Assembly: GCF_014236855.1 (NCBI RefSeq)
Contig: NZ_CP051261.1
Location: forward strand, 2,356,001 to 2,420,000
Length of the DNA: 64,000 nt
Source of the DNA: Xanthomonas sp. SI
Lineage (GTDB): Bacteria; Pseudomonadota; Gammaproteobacteria; Xanthomonadales; Xanthomonadaceae
Reading direction: 5' to 3'
Shown: in pieces, positions 33,676 to 42,306 of the stretch
Layout: each line of letters opens with the position of its first letter
How positions within the stretch are numbered: the stretch's first letter is position 1
Made by a program: the position numbers and the translations under genes
The notes under the pieces: model-generated
What the model saw: the letters and a program-made list of their open reading frames with translations, nothing else
What the model was told of the DNA's origin: nothing
The model's database searches: none

Positions 33676-34926
33676 TCATTGCAGTTCGCGCAGGTCCAGC
33701 TTGCGTAGCTTCGGCGCTTTCCAGGCGGTAACGCCGGCCACGACCAAGGTCACGCATCCGCCCAGTACCACCGCGGGCACGAGTGTGATCAGTCGCGCCA
33801 TGACCCCATCGTAGAACGCGCCAAGTTCGTTCGACGAGCCGATGAAGATGCCATTGATCGAAGACACCCGGCCGCGCATCGCATCCGGCGTGGCCAGCTG
33901 CAGGATGGTCGAACGCACGATCACCGATACTCCGTCGCACATGCCGTAGACCAGCAGGATCGCCGCCGACAGCCAGAAATGCCGCGACAGGCCGAAGGCG
34001 ATGGTGCACAGGCCGAAGCCGGTCACCGCCAGCAGCAGGATGCGGCCGGCATTGCGCTGCAGCGGGCGCCGCGCCAGCCACAGCCCGACCAGCACCGACC
34101 CCAGCGCCGGCGCGCCGCGCAGGATGCCCAGGCCTTCGGGGCCGTAATGCAGGATGTCGTGGATGAAGGCCGGCAGCATCGACACCGCGCCGCCGAGCAG
34201 CACCGAGAACATGTCCAGCGCCATCGCGCCGAGCATGATCTGGTTGGAGAACACGAACTGCGCGCCCTCGGCGATGCTGCGGAAGATCGGCGCGCGCGGG
34301 CCGTCGTTGATCGGCTCGGCCACGCGCAGCAGCAACAGCGACAGCATCGCCACGCCGGCCACCGCCATGGCCACGCCGTAGGACAGGCCCTTGCCGCCCC
34401 AGCCGACCAGCACCCCGCCCAACGCGGGCCCGATCACCATGCCGGTCTGGAACACCACGCTGCCGATGCTGGCGCCGCGCGCATAGGCCTCGCGCGGCAG
34501 CGTGCGCGCGAACAGCGCGTTGTACACCGGCGACAGGAACGCGCGCGCCGCGCCGGTCAGCGCGATCGCCGCGTAGATCGGCCACACGCCATGCATCGGC
34601 AGCCAGCCGTGGGTCAGCGCGGTCAGCACCCCCGCGGTCGCGACCAGGCCCAGGCTGGCGAGCATGCCCAGCCGGCGCCGCGGCAGGTGATCGACCAGGT
34701 AGCCGGCGAACGGCGCGATGCAGAAGAACGGCAGGATCTCGGCCAGCCCGATCAGCCCCAGCGAGAACGGATTGCGGGTGATCTCGTAGATGTGCCAGCC
34801 GACCGTGACCGCGACGATCTGGTAGGACAGCATCGCGCAGATGCGATAGGCCAGCACCAGCGCGAAACCGGGATGGGCCAGTAGCGTGCGCAGGCTCTGT
34901 GCAGGCGGCGGGAGCGGGGCGCTCAT
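33676..34926 (-). CDS. Major facilitator superfamily transporter
   Basis: A 416-residue protein with about twelve membrane segments and MFS loop motifs such as AGYLVDHLPRRRLG between segments 2 and 3 (an A-motif variant). It resembles the EntS/drug-efflux subgroup. The ATG at 34926 overlaps the sufE stop codon (ATGA), so the two genes are translationally coupled. Substrate unknown; export of a small molecule is likely. Coupling to an iron-sulfur assembly gene makes a siderophore or metal-related substrate thinkable, but that is speculation. Confidence 0.85.
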   Translation of the reverse strand: MSAPLPPPAQSLRTLLAHPGFALVLAYRICAMLSYQIVAVTVGWHIYEITRNPFSLGLIGLAEILPFFCIAPFAGYLVDHLPRRRLGMLASLGLVATAGVLTALTHGWLPMHGVWPIYAAIALTGAARAFLSPVYNALFARTLPREAYARGASIGSVVFQTGMVIGPALGGVLVGWGGKGLSYGVAMAVAGVAMLSLLLLRVAEPINDGPRAPIFRSIAEGAQFVFSNQIMLGAMALDMFSVLLGGAVSMLPAFIHDILHYGPEGLGILRGAPALGSVLVGLWLARRPLQRNAGRILLLAVTGFGLCTIAFGLSRHFWLSAAILLVYGMCDGVSVIVRSTILQLATPDAMRGRVSSINGIFIGSSNELGAFYDGVMARLITLVPAVVLGGCVTLVVAGVTAWKAPKLRKLDLRELQ

Positions 34927-35360
34927 GCCTGCGCGCGCGCACTGTCCTGGATGAACGCCAGGATCGCGGCCAGGCCGTTGCTGCGGGTCGGCGACAGGTG
35001 CTTGCCCAGGCCGATCGCGGCGACGAAGTCCGGCGCGGTGGCCAGGATCTGCGCTGCGCTGCGCCCGGAATAGACCCGCAGCGCCAGGTAGATCAGGCCG
35101 GAGACGATCGCCGAATCGCTGATCGCATGGAACACCAGCCGCTGCGCGTCGCCCTCGGGCACGATCCACACCATCGACTGGCAGCCGTGCAGGCGATGCT
35201 GCTCGGTCTTCCACTCCTCGGGGAACGCCGGCAGCTTGCGGCCCAGATCGATCAGGTACTGGTAGCGCTCGGACCAGTCGCCGAAGAAGCCGAATTCCTC
35301 GGCGATGGCGGCCTGCGCGTCGGCGGGCGTGGGTTCGAGCGGGAAATCGGTATCGGTCAT
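34923..35360 (-). CDS. sufE: SufE-family cysteine desulfuration protein
   Basis: A 145-residue SufE protein that accepts persulfide sulfur from a cysteine desulfurase and passes it to Fe-S cluster assembly. The acceptor Cys is in RLHGCQSMVW, the family hallmark. The C-terminal GLGKHLSPTRSNGLAAI is also typical. The ATG at 35360 gives the normal length; the frame open further upstream runs into repeat DNA. No sufBCDS cluster is in the window. It shares a 4-bp overlap with the MFS gene downstream. Confidence 0.94.
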   Translation of the reverse strand: MTDTDFPLEPTPADAQAAIAEEFGFFGDWSERYQYLIDLGRKLPAFPEEWKTEQHRLHGCQSMVWIVPEGDAQRLVFHAISDSAIVSGLIYLALRVYSGRSAAQILATAPDFVAAIGLGKHLSPTRSNGLAAILAFIQDSARAQA

Positions 35361-35387
35361 CGCAAATCCAAGATCAATCGGTAAAGC

Positions 35388-35560
35388 CCCTCTCCCTCCG
35401 GCGACCGTAGGGAGTCCCCGTGGGAGAGAGGGGTTGGGGTGAGGGTAGGGCGCAGCCTCGTTAGAAATTGATGCCAGCCGCTTCGTCCGTACCCTTATCG
35501 AGTGTTGCCGTACCCTCATCCGCCCCTTCGGGGCACCTTCTCCCGAGGGGAGAAGGGAAA
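35388..35560. repeat. Composite palindromic repeat element, copy 1
   Basis: The left part (35388-35449) runs from AAGCCCCTCTCCC to GGGGTTGGGGTGAGGGTA, with inverted CCCCTCTCCC/GGGAGAGAGGGG arms. The right part (about 35511-35556) begins GTACCCTCATCCGCCCCTTC and ends in a GAGGGGAGAAGGG palindrome. The same two parts occur in the same order at 40505-40684. It fills most of the gap between sufE and cysS. Confidence 0.82.
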
Positions 35561-35563
35561 ATC

Positions 35564-36979
35564 TCAGCCACGCTTCCAACGTACGCCTTGCGCGGTGTCT
35601 TCCAATACCACGCCTTCCTCGGCCAGCTCCTGGCGGATCGCGTCGGCGCGGGCGAAATCTCGGTTCTTCTTTGCGACGGTACGTTCGTCGATCAGCGCCT
35701 GGATGCGCGCATCGTCGCCGTCGCCGACGCCGCGGTTGAACCAGGCCTCGGGCGTCTGCTGCAGCAGGCCCAGCGCCAGGCCGGCACCGAGCAGGTCGGA
35801 CTTGGCCTGCTGCAATTGCGCCTGCAGCTGTGCGTCGCGCGTTGTTTCAGGACCGCCGGCCGGCGCGAGCAGCTGCCGCGCCACCGTCGCGATCCGCGCC
35901 ACTTCGGCCAGCGCCTGCGGCGTGTTGAGGTCGTCTTCCAGCGCGGCCTCGATCGCCTGCGGGATCGACGCGGTGGCCTGCACCGCGTCCAGCGCGCGCA
36001 AGGTGCCGTACAGCCGGTCCAGGGTGTTCTTGCATTGCTCGATCAGCGCATCGGACCAATCCAGCGGCTGCCGGTAGTGCGCGCTCAACAGCGCATAGCG
36101 CAGCGCTTCCGGCGGATGCCGGGCGATCAGGTCGTGCACGGTCTCGATGTTGCCCAGCGACTTGCTCATCTTCGCGCCGCTGAAGTTGAGCATGCCGTTG
36201 TGCAGCCAGAACCGGGCGAAGGTGGCGCCGCCGTGGGCGCACTCGCTCTGCGCGATCTCGTTCTCGTGGTGCGGGAACTGCAGGTCCACGCCGCCGGCAT
36301 GGATGTCGATGGTCGGCCCCAGGTGCGCGGCGGCCATCGCCGAGCATTCGATGTGCCAGCCGGGGCGGCCGCGGCCCCACGGCGAATCCCAGCCCGGCAG
36401 GTCGTCGCTGGACGGCTTCCACAGCACGAAGTCGCCCGGGTCGCGCTTGTACGGGGCCACTTCGACGCGGGCGCCGGCCAGCATCTCTTCCGGGTCGCGC
36501 CGCGACAGCTTGCCGTAGCCGGCGAAGCTGGCCACCGCGAACAGCACGTGGCCCTCGGCGGCATAGGCGTGGCCGTTGCCGATCAGCCGCTCGATCATCG
36601 CCACGATCTGCGGGATGTGCGCGGTCGCCTCCGGCTCCAGGTCCGGCGGGGCCACCCCTAGCGCGGCCATGTCCTGCCGGTAGATGGCGGCGAAACGGTC
36701 GGTGATGGTGGCGATCGGCACGCCCTGCGCCTGCGCGGCGGCATTGATCTTGTCGTCCACGTCGGTGATGTTGCGCGCGTAGCGCAGCGCGCCGTAGCGG
36801 CGCCGCAGCAGGGCCGCCAACACGTCGAACACCACCGGGCCGCGCGCGTTGCCGATGTGCGCGTAGTTGTAGACGGTGGGGCCGCAGACATACAGCGTGG
36901 GACCGGCGACCGGATCCAGCGGTTCGAAGGCATCGACCCGGCGGGTCAGGTTGTTGTGCAGGCGCAGGCTCATCGGCAT
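35564..36979 (-). CDS. cysS: Cysteinyl-tRNA synthetase
   Basis: A 471-residue class I synthetase. The HIGH-type motif is [14 protein letters not shown] and the KMSKS motif is [11 protein letters not shown], both canonical. Zinc-binding Cys and His appear in YVCGPT, ECSAM and HHENE. The C-terminal helical anticodon-binding region ends with [32 protein letters not shown], as usual for CysS. An ATG at 36973 (MSLRLHNN) is an alternative start two codons downstream; neither has a clear ribosome binding site. Confidence 0.98.
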   Translation of the reverse strand: MPMSLRLHNNLTRRVDAFEPLDPVAGPTLYVCGPTVYNYAHIGNARGPVVFDVLAALLRRRYGALRYARNITDVDDKINAAAQAQGVPIATITDRFAAIYRQDMAALGVAPPDLEPEATAHIPQIVAMIERLIGNGHAYAAEGHVLFAVASFAGYGKLSRRDPEEMLAGARVEVAPYKRDPGDFVLWKPSSDDLPGWDSPWGRGRPGWHIECSAMAAAHLGPTIDIHAGGVDLQFPHHENEIAQSECAHGGATFARFWLHNGMLNFSGAKMSKSLGNIETVHDLIARHPPEALRYALLSAHYRQPLDWSDALIEQCKNTLDRLYGTLRALDAVQATASIPQAIEAALEDDLNTPQALAEVARIATVARQLLAPAGGPETTRDAQLQAQLQQAKSDLLGAGLALGLLQQTPEAWFNRGVGDGDDARIQALIDERTVAKKNRDFARADAIRQELAEEGVVLEDTAQGVRWKRG

Positions 36980-37331
36980 CGGGCGTGGGGAAGCCTTGCG
37001 ATTCTACCGGCAGCGGCCCAGGGCGTCTCATCCCTTCCGGGCTGGGCCGGGTCGTGTGGTGCGGCAAGGTACAGTCGCGTCGCGCCGGCTGGCGACCTGC
37101 CAGGCACGACCCGCAGGACCGCGCTTGCGCGCGCCGGCTGCCGCGTTGTCGAAAGTGTCGGCTTCCTAGCGCTTCCTTGCCGCTGCACGCACGAAATCGG
37201 TGCGACCTGCCCGGGAACGGAACATGTCCCACCCCAAGCCGGGACAGGCCACCGAACCGTAGGCTCGCGTTCAGCCCGACGCAAGCTGCGATGCCTACAC
37301 TGATCGATCTGTCCTTCGAAGCCTGGTGCCG
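36980..37331. other. Divergent intergenic region without visible gene
   Basis: About 350 bp between cysS (minus) and the small secreted protein gene (plus). Frames here have no ribosome binding site and no recognisable features. A T-box or other riboswitch is not apparent. Promoters for both flanking genes should lie here. Confidence 0.55.
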
Positions 37332-37859
37332 ATGCGTCCGTACCTGTTGTTGCCGCTGGTCGGCCTGTTCGCATGCGCCGCGCCGGCCTGGGCGCAGGAC
37401 AGCGAGGCGCGCAACCGCGTGGTGGTGATCGAGAACGTCAAGCTCGACTACGCGCAGGTGCTGAACGTGGAGCCGGTCTACCAGACCCTGCGCGCCACCC
37501 GCACCGAACAGCAATGCGACCCGGTGCAGACGCCGGCCCCGGCGCCAGCCCCGGTCAAACCGGAAGACGACAGCCGCCTGAACCGGCTGATGGATTCGGT
37601 CAAGGACATCTTCAGCCGCCGCCACGAGGAGGCGCCCGCGCCGGCCGCGGCCGCGCCTGTGCCGGCGTCGAGCGGGCGCAACTGCCGCACCGTCGAGGTC
37701 GGCCGCGAGTTCCGGCGTCCGATCGCCTACGACGTGGACTATGTCTACAAGGGCACCAAGTACCGCTCGCGGTTGCCGGAGGATCCGGGCAACCGGCTGC
37801 GCATCCGCGTGTCGGTGGCGCCGTACGTGCCCGACGCGGTCGTGGTGCCGCCGCGATGA
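37332..37859 (+). CDS. Secreted conserved hypothetical protein
   Basis: A 175-residue protein with a signal peptide (MRPYLLLPLVGLFACAAPAWAQ). The mature protein has a Pro/Ala-rich middle (about 68-115). Its C-terminal segment YDVDYVYKGTKYRSRLPEDPGNRLRIRV resembles the C-terminal end of small outer-envelope proteins of the Rickettsia 17-kDa-antigen-like type, but the glycine zipper of that family is missing. Function unknown. It lies directly upstream of the arginine operon leader, with 47 bp between, so transcription through it could feed the attenuator. Confidence 0.7.
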   Translation: MRPYLLLPLVGLFACAAPAWAQDSEARNRVVVIENVKLDYAQVLNVEPVYQTLRATRTEQQCDPVQTPAPAPAPVKPEDDSRLNRLMDSVKDIFSRRHEEAPAPAAAAPVPASSGRNCRTVEVGREFRRPIAYDVDYVYKGTKYRSRLPEDPGNRLRIRVSVAPYVPDAVVVPPR

Positions 37860-37906
37860 GCGCGCGCGCTTGCGCCTGCGGCGTGCGCGTGCGAGGATGC
37901 GCGCCG

Positions 37907-38008
37907 ATGAAAGCGAACCTGCCCCAGCACGATCTCAGCGCCGCACGCATGGCTTCGGGCATGACGTCGCGCGCGCGTCGACCGGAATCCCACATCCTGG
38001 CTGGGTAA
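37907..38008 (+). CDS. Candidate arginine-operon leader peptide
   Basis: A 33-codon frame, MKANLPQHDLSAAR...RARRPESHILAG, with GAGGA at 37893-37897 nine bases before the ATG. Codons 22-25 read CGC GCG CGT CGA (Arg-Ala-Arg-Arg, 37970-37981), and codon 14 is also Arg. The stop codon at 38006-38008 overlaps an RNA segment that can pair with the downstream terminator. This is the arrangement of classical amino acid attenuators. The frame is embedded in a longer open frame, but the ribosome binding site singles out this start. No experimental support is known to me. Confidence 0.65.
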   Translation: MKANLPQHDLSAARMASGMTSRARRPESHILAG

Positions 38009-38061
38009 CCGGAACGCTGTGCCGTTCGTTCTGAAAAACCCAGCCCGAGGCTGGGTTTTTT
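37923..38061 (+). promoter_or_regulatory. Candidate ribosome-mediated transcription attenuator of the arginine operon
   Basis: Four mutually complementary RNA segments are visible: 1, CCCAGC (37923-37928); 2, GGCTGGGT (37999-38006); 3, ACCCAGCC (38038-38045); 4, GGCTGGGT (38049-38056). Pairing 1:2 and 3:4 would terminate; pairing 2:3 would prevent the terminator. A ribosome stalled at the Arg codons (37970-37981) would leave segment 2 free to pair with 3. A ribosome finishing the leader covers segment 2 at the stop codon and lets 3:4 form. The logic matches low-arginine induction of the genes that follow. Confidence 0.65.
38034..38061 (+). terminator. Intrinsic terminator ahead of argF'
   Basis: A 9-bp stem, AACCCAGCC (38037-38045) with GGCTGGGTT (38049-38057), loop CGA, followed by a run of T to 38061. 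It is a textbook Rho-independent terminator and lies about 100 bp before argF' on the same strand, with the leader frame just upstream. It may serve only the upstream gene, but the competing pairing points to attenuation. Confidence 0.92.
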
Positions 38062-38162
38062 CGTTTTCATACCCCGGAAAGGTTTCACCCGTAAAGAACT
38101 GACTAACGCGCGTCCCGCGCACGCCACCGCCGCGGTGGCTCCACGCAGCAAAGGATGGACCG

Positions 38163-39188
38163 ATGTCTCTGAAGCACTTCTTGAACACCCAGGACTGGAG
38201 CCGGGCCGAGCTGGACGCGCTGTTGACCCAGGCCGCGCTGTTCAAGCGCAACAAGCTGGGCAGCGAGCTGAAGGGCAAGTCGATCGCGCTGGTGTTCTTC
38301 AACCCTTCGATGCGCACCCGCACCAGTTTCGAGTTGGGCGCGTTCCAGCTGGGCGGGCATGCGGTGGTGCTGCAGCCGGGCAAGGACGCGTGGCCGATCG
38401 AGTTCGACCTGGGCACGGTGATGGACGGCGACACCGAGGAGCACATCGCCGAGGTGGCGCGGGTGCTCGGCCGCTACGTCGACCTGATCGGGGTGCGCGC
38501 GTTCCCGAAGTTCGTGGACTGGTCCAAGGACCGCGAGGACCAGGTGCTGAAGAGCTTCGCAAAATACTCGCCGGTGCCGGTGATCAACATGGAGACCATC
38601 ACCCATCCGTGCCAGGAGCTGGCGCACGCGCTGGCGCTGCAGGAGCATTTCGGCACCCAGGACCTGCGCGGCAAGAAGTACGTGCTGACCTGGACCTACC
38701 ACCCCAAGCCGCTGAACACCGCGGTGGCCAATTCGGCGCTGACCATTGCCACCCGCTTGGGGATGGACGTGACCCTGCTGTGCCCGACCCCGGACTACGT
38801 GCTGGACCAGCGCTACATGGACTGGGCGGCGCAGAACGTGGCCGAGAGCGGCGGCTCGCTGCAGGTCAGCCACGACATCGACAGCGCCTACGCCGGCGCC
38901 GACGTGGTCTACGCCAAGAGCTGGGGCGCGCTGCCGTTCTTCGGCAACTGGGGCCCGGAGAAGCCGATCCGCGACCAGTACCAGCACTTCATCGTCGACG
39001 AGCGCAAGATGGCGCTGACCAACAACGGCGTGTTCTCGCACTGCCTGCCGCTGCGCCGCAACGTCAAGGCCACCGACGCGGTGATGGATTCGCCGAACTG
39101 CATCGCCATCGACGAAGCCGAGAACCGGCTGCATGTGCAGAAGGCGATCATGGCGGCCCTGGCGGGCCAGGGCCGCCGGGATTCGTGA
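38163..39188 (+). CDS. argF': N-acetylornithine carbamoyltransferase
   Basis: A 341-residue carbamoyltransferase. It has the acetylornithine-specific form of the carbamoyl phosphate loop, SMRTRTS (residues 49-55), plus HPCQEL and HCLPLRRNVKATD. Members of this class (Xanthomonas, Xylella) make N-acetylcitrulline from N-acetylornithine instead of citrulline from ornithine. A Lys in the last motif is carboxylated in the characterised enzyme. AAAGGA at 38150-38155 is a good ribosome binding site. It is the first gene of the arginine cluster and lies after the candidate attenuator. The paired deacetylase gene argE' is present downstream, confirming the acetylated route. Confidence 0.97.
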   Translation: MSLKHFLNTQDWSRAELDALLTQAALFKRNKLGSELKGKSIALVFFNPSMRTRTSFELGAFQLGGHAVVLQPGKDAWPIEFDLGTVMDGDTEEHIAEVARVLGRYVDLIGVRAFPKFVDWSKDREDQVLKSFAKYSPVPVINMETITHPCQELAHALALQEHFGTQDLRGKKYVLTWTYHPKPLNTAVANSALTIATRLGMDVTLLCPTPDYVLDQRYMDWAAQNVAESGGSLQVSHDIDSAYAGADVVYAKSWGALPFFGNWGPEKPIRDQYQHFIVDERKMALTNNGVFSHCLPLRRNVKATDAVMDSPNCIAIDEAENRLHVQKAIMAALAGQGRRDS

Positions 39189-39206
39189 TTCGGGATTGGG
39201 GATTCG
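39180..39206. repeat. GGGATTC-type heptad array after argF'
   Basis: Four imperfect heptads (GATTCGT, GATTCGG, GATTGGG, GATTCGC) begin within the last codons of argF', whose protein ends RRDS. The array belongs to the dispersed family. Confidence 0.8.
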
Positions 39207-39260
39207 CAACGGCGACATCCCTTTCCGCTCTTAATTAGTCAACCGCAGAGAGATTCCCCC

Positions 39261-40502
39261 ATGTCGCAGCAAACCGCTTCCACCAATCCCGAATCCCCAA
39301 TCCCGACTCCCGGCACCAAGGACATCGTCCTGGCCTTCTCCGGCGGCCTGGACACCAGCTTCTGCATTCCCTATCTGCAGGCCAAGGGCTATGCCGTGCA
39401 CACGGTGTTCGCCGATACCGGCGGGGTGGACGACGAGGAGCGCGACTTCATCGAGAAGCGTGCCGCCGAACTGGGCGCGGCCAGCCACGTCACCGTCGAT
39501 GGCGGCCCGGCGATCTGGAACGGCTTCGTCAAGCCGTTCGTGTGGGCTGGCGAGGGCTACCAGGGCCAGTACCCGCTGCTGGTGTCCGACCGCTACCTGA
39601 TCGTCGATGCCGCGCTCAAGCGCGCCGACGAGCTGGGCACCCGGATCATCGCGCACGGTTGCACCGGCATGGGCAACGACCAGGTGCGCTTCGACCTGGC
39701 GGTCAAGGCGCTGGGCGACTACGAGATCGTCGCCCCGATCCGCGAGATCCAGAAGGAGCACACCCAGACCCGCGCCTACGAGCAGAAGTATCTGGAAGAG
39801 CGCGGTTTCGGCGTGCGCGCCAAGCAGAAGGCGTACACGATCAACGAGAACCTGTTGGGCGTGACCATGTCCGGCGGCGAGATCGACTGTTGGGAAGCGC
39901 CGGGTGAGGGCACCCGCGGCTGGTGCGCGCCGCGCAGCGCGTGGCCGATCGAGCCGCTGACGGTGACGGTGAAGTTCGAGCACGGCGAAGCGGTGGCGGT
40001 GGACGGCAAGCCGCTGGACGGCGCCAAGCTGCTGGCCAAGCTCAACAAGCTGTTCGCCCCGTACGGCGTGGGCCGCGGCATGTACACCGGCGACACCGTG
40101 ATCGGGCTGAAGGGCCGCATCGTGTTCGAGGCGCCGGGCCTGATCGCGCTGCTGGCCGCGCACCGCGCGCTGGAAGACGCGGTGCTGACCAAGCAGCAGA
40201 ACCGCTTCAAGCCGGACGTTGCGCGCAAGTGGGTGGAGTTGGTCTACGAAGGCTTCTACCACGATCCCTTGAAGACCGACCTGGAGGCGTTCCTGGATTC
40301 CTCGCAGGCCAAGGTCAACGGCGAAGTGACGCTGGAAACCCGCGGCGGCCGCGTCGATGCGGTGGCGGTGAAGTCGCCGCACCTGCTCAATGCCAAGGGC
40401 GCGACCTACGCGCAGTCGGCGGACTGGGGCGTGGCCGAGGCGGAAGGCTTCATCAAGCTGTTCGGGATGAGCTCGACGCTGTACGCCCAGGTCAATCGCT
40501 GA
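39261..40502 (+). CDS. argG: Argininosuccinate synthase
   Basis: A 413-residue ATP-dependent ligase joining citrulline and aspartate. The P-loop-like motif is [12 protein letters not shown] (residues about 23-34), with [16 protein letters not shown] and the citrulline/aspartate-binding regions further on. The first 18 or so residues include [13 protein letters not shown], which is encoded by a GGGATTC-type heptad array (39286-39320) lying inside the gene. Normal ArgG proteins begin close to [10 protein letters not shown], so this is a repeat-derived extension, or the true start is later. No ATG lies between, so I keep 39261. In this pathway it acts after deacetylation of acetylcitrulline. Confidence 0.96.
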   Translation: MSQQTASTNPESPIPTPGTKDIVLAFSGGLDTSFCIPYLQAKGYAVHTVFADTGGVDDEERDFIEKRAAELGAASHVTVDGGPAIWNGFVKPFVWAGEGYQGQYPLLVSDRYLIVDAALKRADELGTRIIAHGCTGMGNDQVRFDLAVKALGDYEIVAPIREIQKEHTQTRAYEQKYLEERGFGVRAKQKAYTINENLLGVTMSGGEIDCWEAPGEGTRGWCAPRSAWPIEPLTVTVKFEHGEAVAVDGKPLDGAKLLAKLNKLFAPYGVGRGMYTGDTVIGLKGRIVFEAPGLIALLAAHRALEDAVLTKQQNRFKPDVARKWVELVYEGFYHDPLKTDLEAFLDSSQAKVNGEVTLETRGGRVDAVAVKSPHLLNAKGATYAQSADWGVAEAEGFIKLFGMSSTLYAQVNR

Positions 40503-40504
40503 AG

Positions 40505-40684
40505 GTAAAGCCCCTCTCCCGTCGGGAGAGGGGTTGGGGTGAGGGTACGTGCGCAGCCTCACAACGTTTCGACCGCGCAAGCTTCCCCGCACCTTCACCC
40601 GCTCGCGCGAGATTCGATTCACCAGGCTTCGCCCGTACCCTCATCCGCCCCTTCGGGGCACCTTCTCCCGATGGGAGAAGGGCT
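40505..40684. repeat. Composite palindromic repeat element, copy 2
   Basis: The left part, AAAGCCCCTCTCCC to GGGGTTGGGGTGAGGGTAC (40505-40547), includes a CTCTCCC/GGGAGAG inverted repeat. The right part (about 40635-40682) begins CGTACCCTCATCCGCCCC and ends GATGGGAGAAGGG. Both match copy 1 at 35388-35560, and both copies have GCGCAGCCTC directly after the left part. It fills the gap between argG and the GNAT gene. Confidence 0.82.
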
Positions 40685-40690
40685 GCTGTG

Positions 40691-41143
40691 ATGGAACCCA
40701 TGCACCAACTGCGTATCAGCACCGACAAGCAGGAACTGGATCTGCCGCTGATCCATCGTTTCCTCAGCGAACAGGCCTATTGGTGCCTGGGCATCCCGCT
40801 GGACACGGTGCAGCGGGCGATCGCCGGTTCGCTGTGCTTCGGCGGCTACGTCGAGGGCGACGGGCAGGTGGCGTTCGCGCGGGTGATCTCCGATTTCGCC
40901 ACGTTCGCCTATCTGGCCGACGTGTTCGTGCTCGACGCGTATCGCGGCCGCGGCTACGGCAAGCAACTGGTCGCCGCAGTGATGGCGCACCCGCAGCTGC
41001 AGGGCCTGCGCCGCTTCATGCTCGCGACCTCCGACGCGCATGCGCTGTACGCCCGGCACGGCTTCGCCGCGCCAGCGCGTCCGCAGTCGCTGATGGAAAT
41101 CGCCCATCCCGACCTCTACCGCACCAGCACCACGGTTGCCTGA
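40691..41143 (+). CDS. GNAT-family N-acetyltransferase
   Basis: A 150-residue acetyltransferase. The acetyl-CoA-binding motif V-x-x-x-x-R-G-x-G-x-G/A is seen in [19 protein letters not shown]. Its position inside the arginine cluster, six bases before the deacetylase gene argE', is notable because every intermediate here is acetylated, but the fused N-acetylglutamate synthase already supplies that step. Its substrate is unknown. It could be a general small-molecule or protein acetyltransferase carried along. ATGs at 40691 and 40700 are both possible starts. Confidence 0.85.
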   Translation: MEPMHQLRISTDKQELDLPLIHRFLSEQAYWCLGIPLDTVQRAIAGSLCFGGYVEGDGQVAFARVISDFATFAYLADVFVLDAYRGRGYGKQLVAAVMAHPQLQGLRRFMLATSDAHALYARHGFAAPARPQSLMEIAHPDLYRTSTTVA

Positions 41144-41149
41144 CCCGCC

Positions 41150-42247
41150 ATGACCGATCTGCTCGAACCCACCCTCGCGCACCTGCAGCAGCTGGTGTCC
41201 TTCGACACCCGCAATCCGCCGCGCGCGATCGGCACCGATGGCATCTTCGATTACCTGCGTGCGCAGCTGCCCGGATTCCAGGTCGAGGTGATCGATCACG
41301 GCGCCGGCGCGGTCAGCCTGTACGCGGTGCGCGGCACGCCCCGGTACCTGTTCAACGTGCACCTGGACACAGTGCCGGATTCGCCGCACTGGAGCGCCGA
41401 CCCGCATCGCATGCGCCGCACCGAGGACCGCGTGATCGGCCTGGGCGTGTGCGACATCAAGGGCGCGGCCGCGGCGCTGGTGGCGGCGGCCAATGCCGGC
41501 GATGGCGATGCCGCGTTCCTGTTCTCCAGCGACGAGGAAGCCAACGATCCGCGCTGCATCGCCGCGTTCCTGGAGCGCCGCATTCCCTACGAGGCGGTGT
41601 TGGTGGCCGAGCCGACGATGAGCGAGGCGGTACTGGCGCATCGCGGCATCAGTTCGGTGCTGATGCGCTTCGCCGGCCGCGCCGGGCATGCGTCGGGCAA
41701 GCAGGATCCGTCGGCCAGCGCGCTGCACCAGGCGCTGCGCTGGGGCGGCAAGGCGCTGGACCATGTCGAGTCGCTGGCGCATGCGCGCTTCGGCGGCCTG
41801 ACCGGCTTGCGCTTCAACATCGGCCGGGTCGAGGGCGGCATCAAGGCCAACATGATCGCGCCGGCCGCAGAGTTGCGGTTCGGTTTCCGGCCGCTGCCGT
41901 CGATGGACGTGGACGCGCTGCTGGCGACCTTCGCCGGTTTCGCCGATCCGGCCGCCGCGCACTTCGAGGAGACCTTCCGCGGGCCGAGCCTGCCGTCGGG
42001 GGATATCGCGCACGCCGAGGACAAGCGCCTGGCCGCGCGCGACGTCGCCGATGCGCTGCACCTGCCGATCGGCAATGCGGTGGACTTCTGGACCGAGGCC
42101 TCGCTGTTCTCGGCCGGCGGCTACACCGCGCTGGTCTACGGCCCGGGCGACATCGCCCAGGCGCACACCGCCGACGAGTTCGTGACGCTGCAGCAGTTGC
42201 AGCGCTACGCGACCTCGGTGGACCGCATCATCAACGGCGTGCGCTAA
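41150..42247 (+). CDS. argE': N-acetylcitrulline deacetylase (M20 family)
   Basis: A 365-residue M20 metallopeptidase-family enzyme. Metal-binding residues appear in [11 protein letters not shown] (His, Asp), [13 protein letters not shown] (bridging Asp), SDEEAND (general base Glu-Glu) and VAEPT. The dimerisation region holds [12 protein letters not shown]. Near the end, [16 protein letters not shown] gives the last metal His. In Xanthomonas and Xylella, this ArgE-related enzyme removes the acetyl group from acetylcitrulline to yield citrulline for ArgG. Its location between argG and the synthase/kinase fusion supports that role rather than generic acetylornithine deacetylation. Confidence 0.94.
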   Translation: MTDLLEPTLAHLQQLVSFDTRNPPRAIGTDGIFDYLRAQLPGFQVEVIDHGAGAVSLYAVRGTPRYLFNVHLDTVPDSPHWSADPHRMRRTEDRVIGLGVCDIKGAAAALVAAANAGDGDAAFLFSSDEEANDPRCIAAFLERRIPYEAVLVAEPTMSEAVLAHRGISSVLMRFAGRAGHASGKQDPSASALHQALRWGGKALDHVESLAHARFGGLTGLRFNIGRVEGGIKANMIAPAAELRFGFRPLPSMDVDALLATFAGFADPAAAHFEETFRGPSLPSGDIAHAEDKRLAARDVADALHLPIGNAVDFWTEASLFSAGGYTALVYGPGDIAQAHTADEFVTLQQLQRYATSVDRIINGVR

Positions 42248-42306
42248 GCGCGCGCCGCCGGGGCCACGGCCCTTCCATCCCGGATCACGGAACCGCCATC
42301 ACCGCC

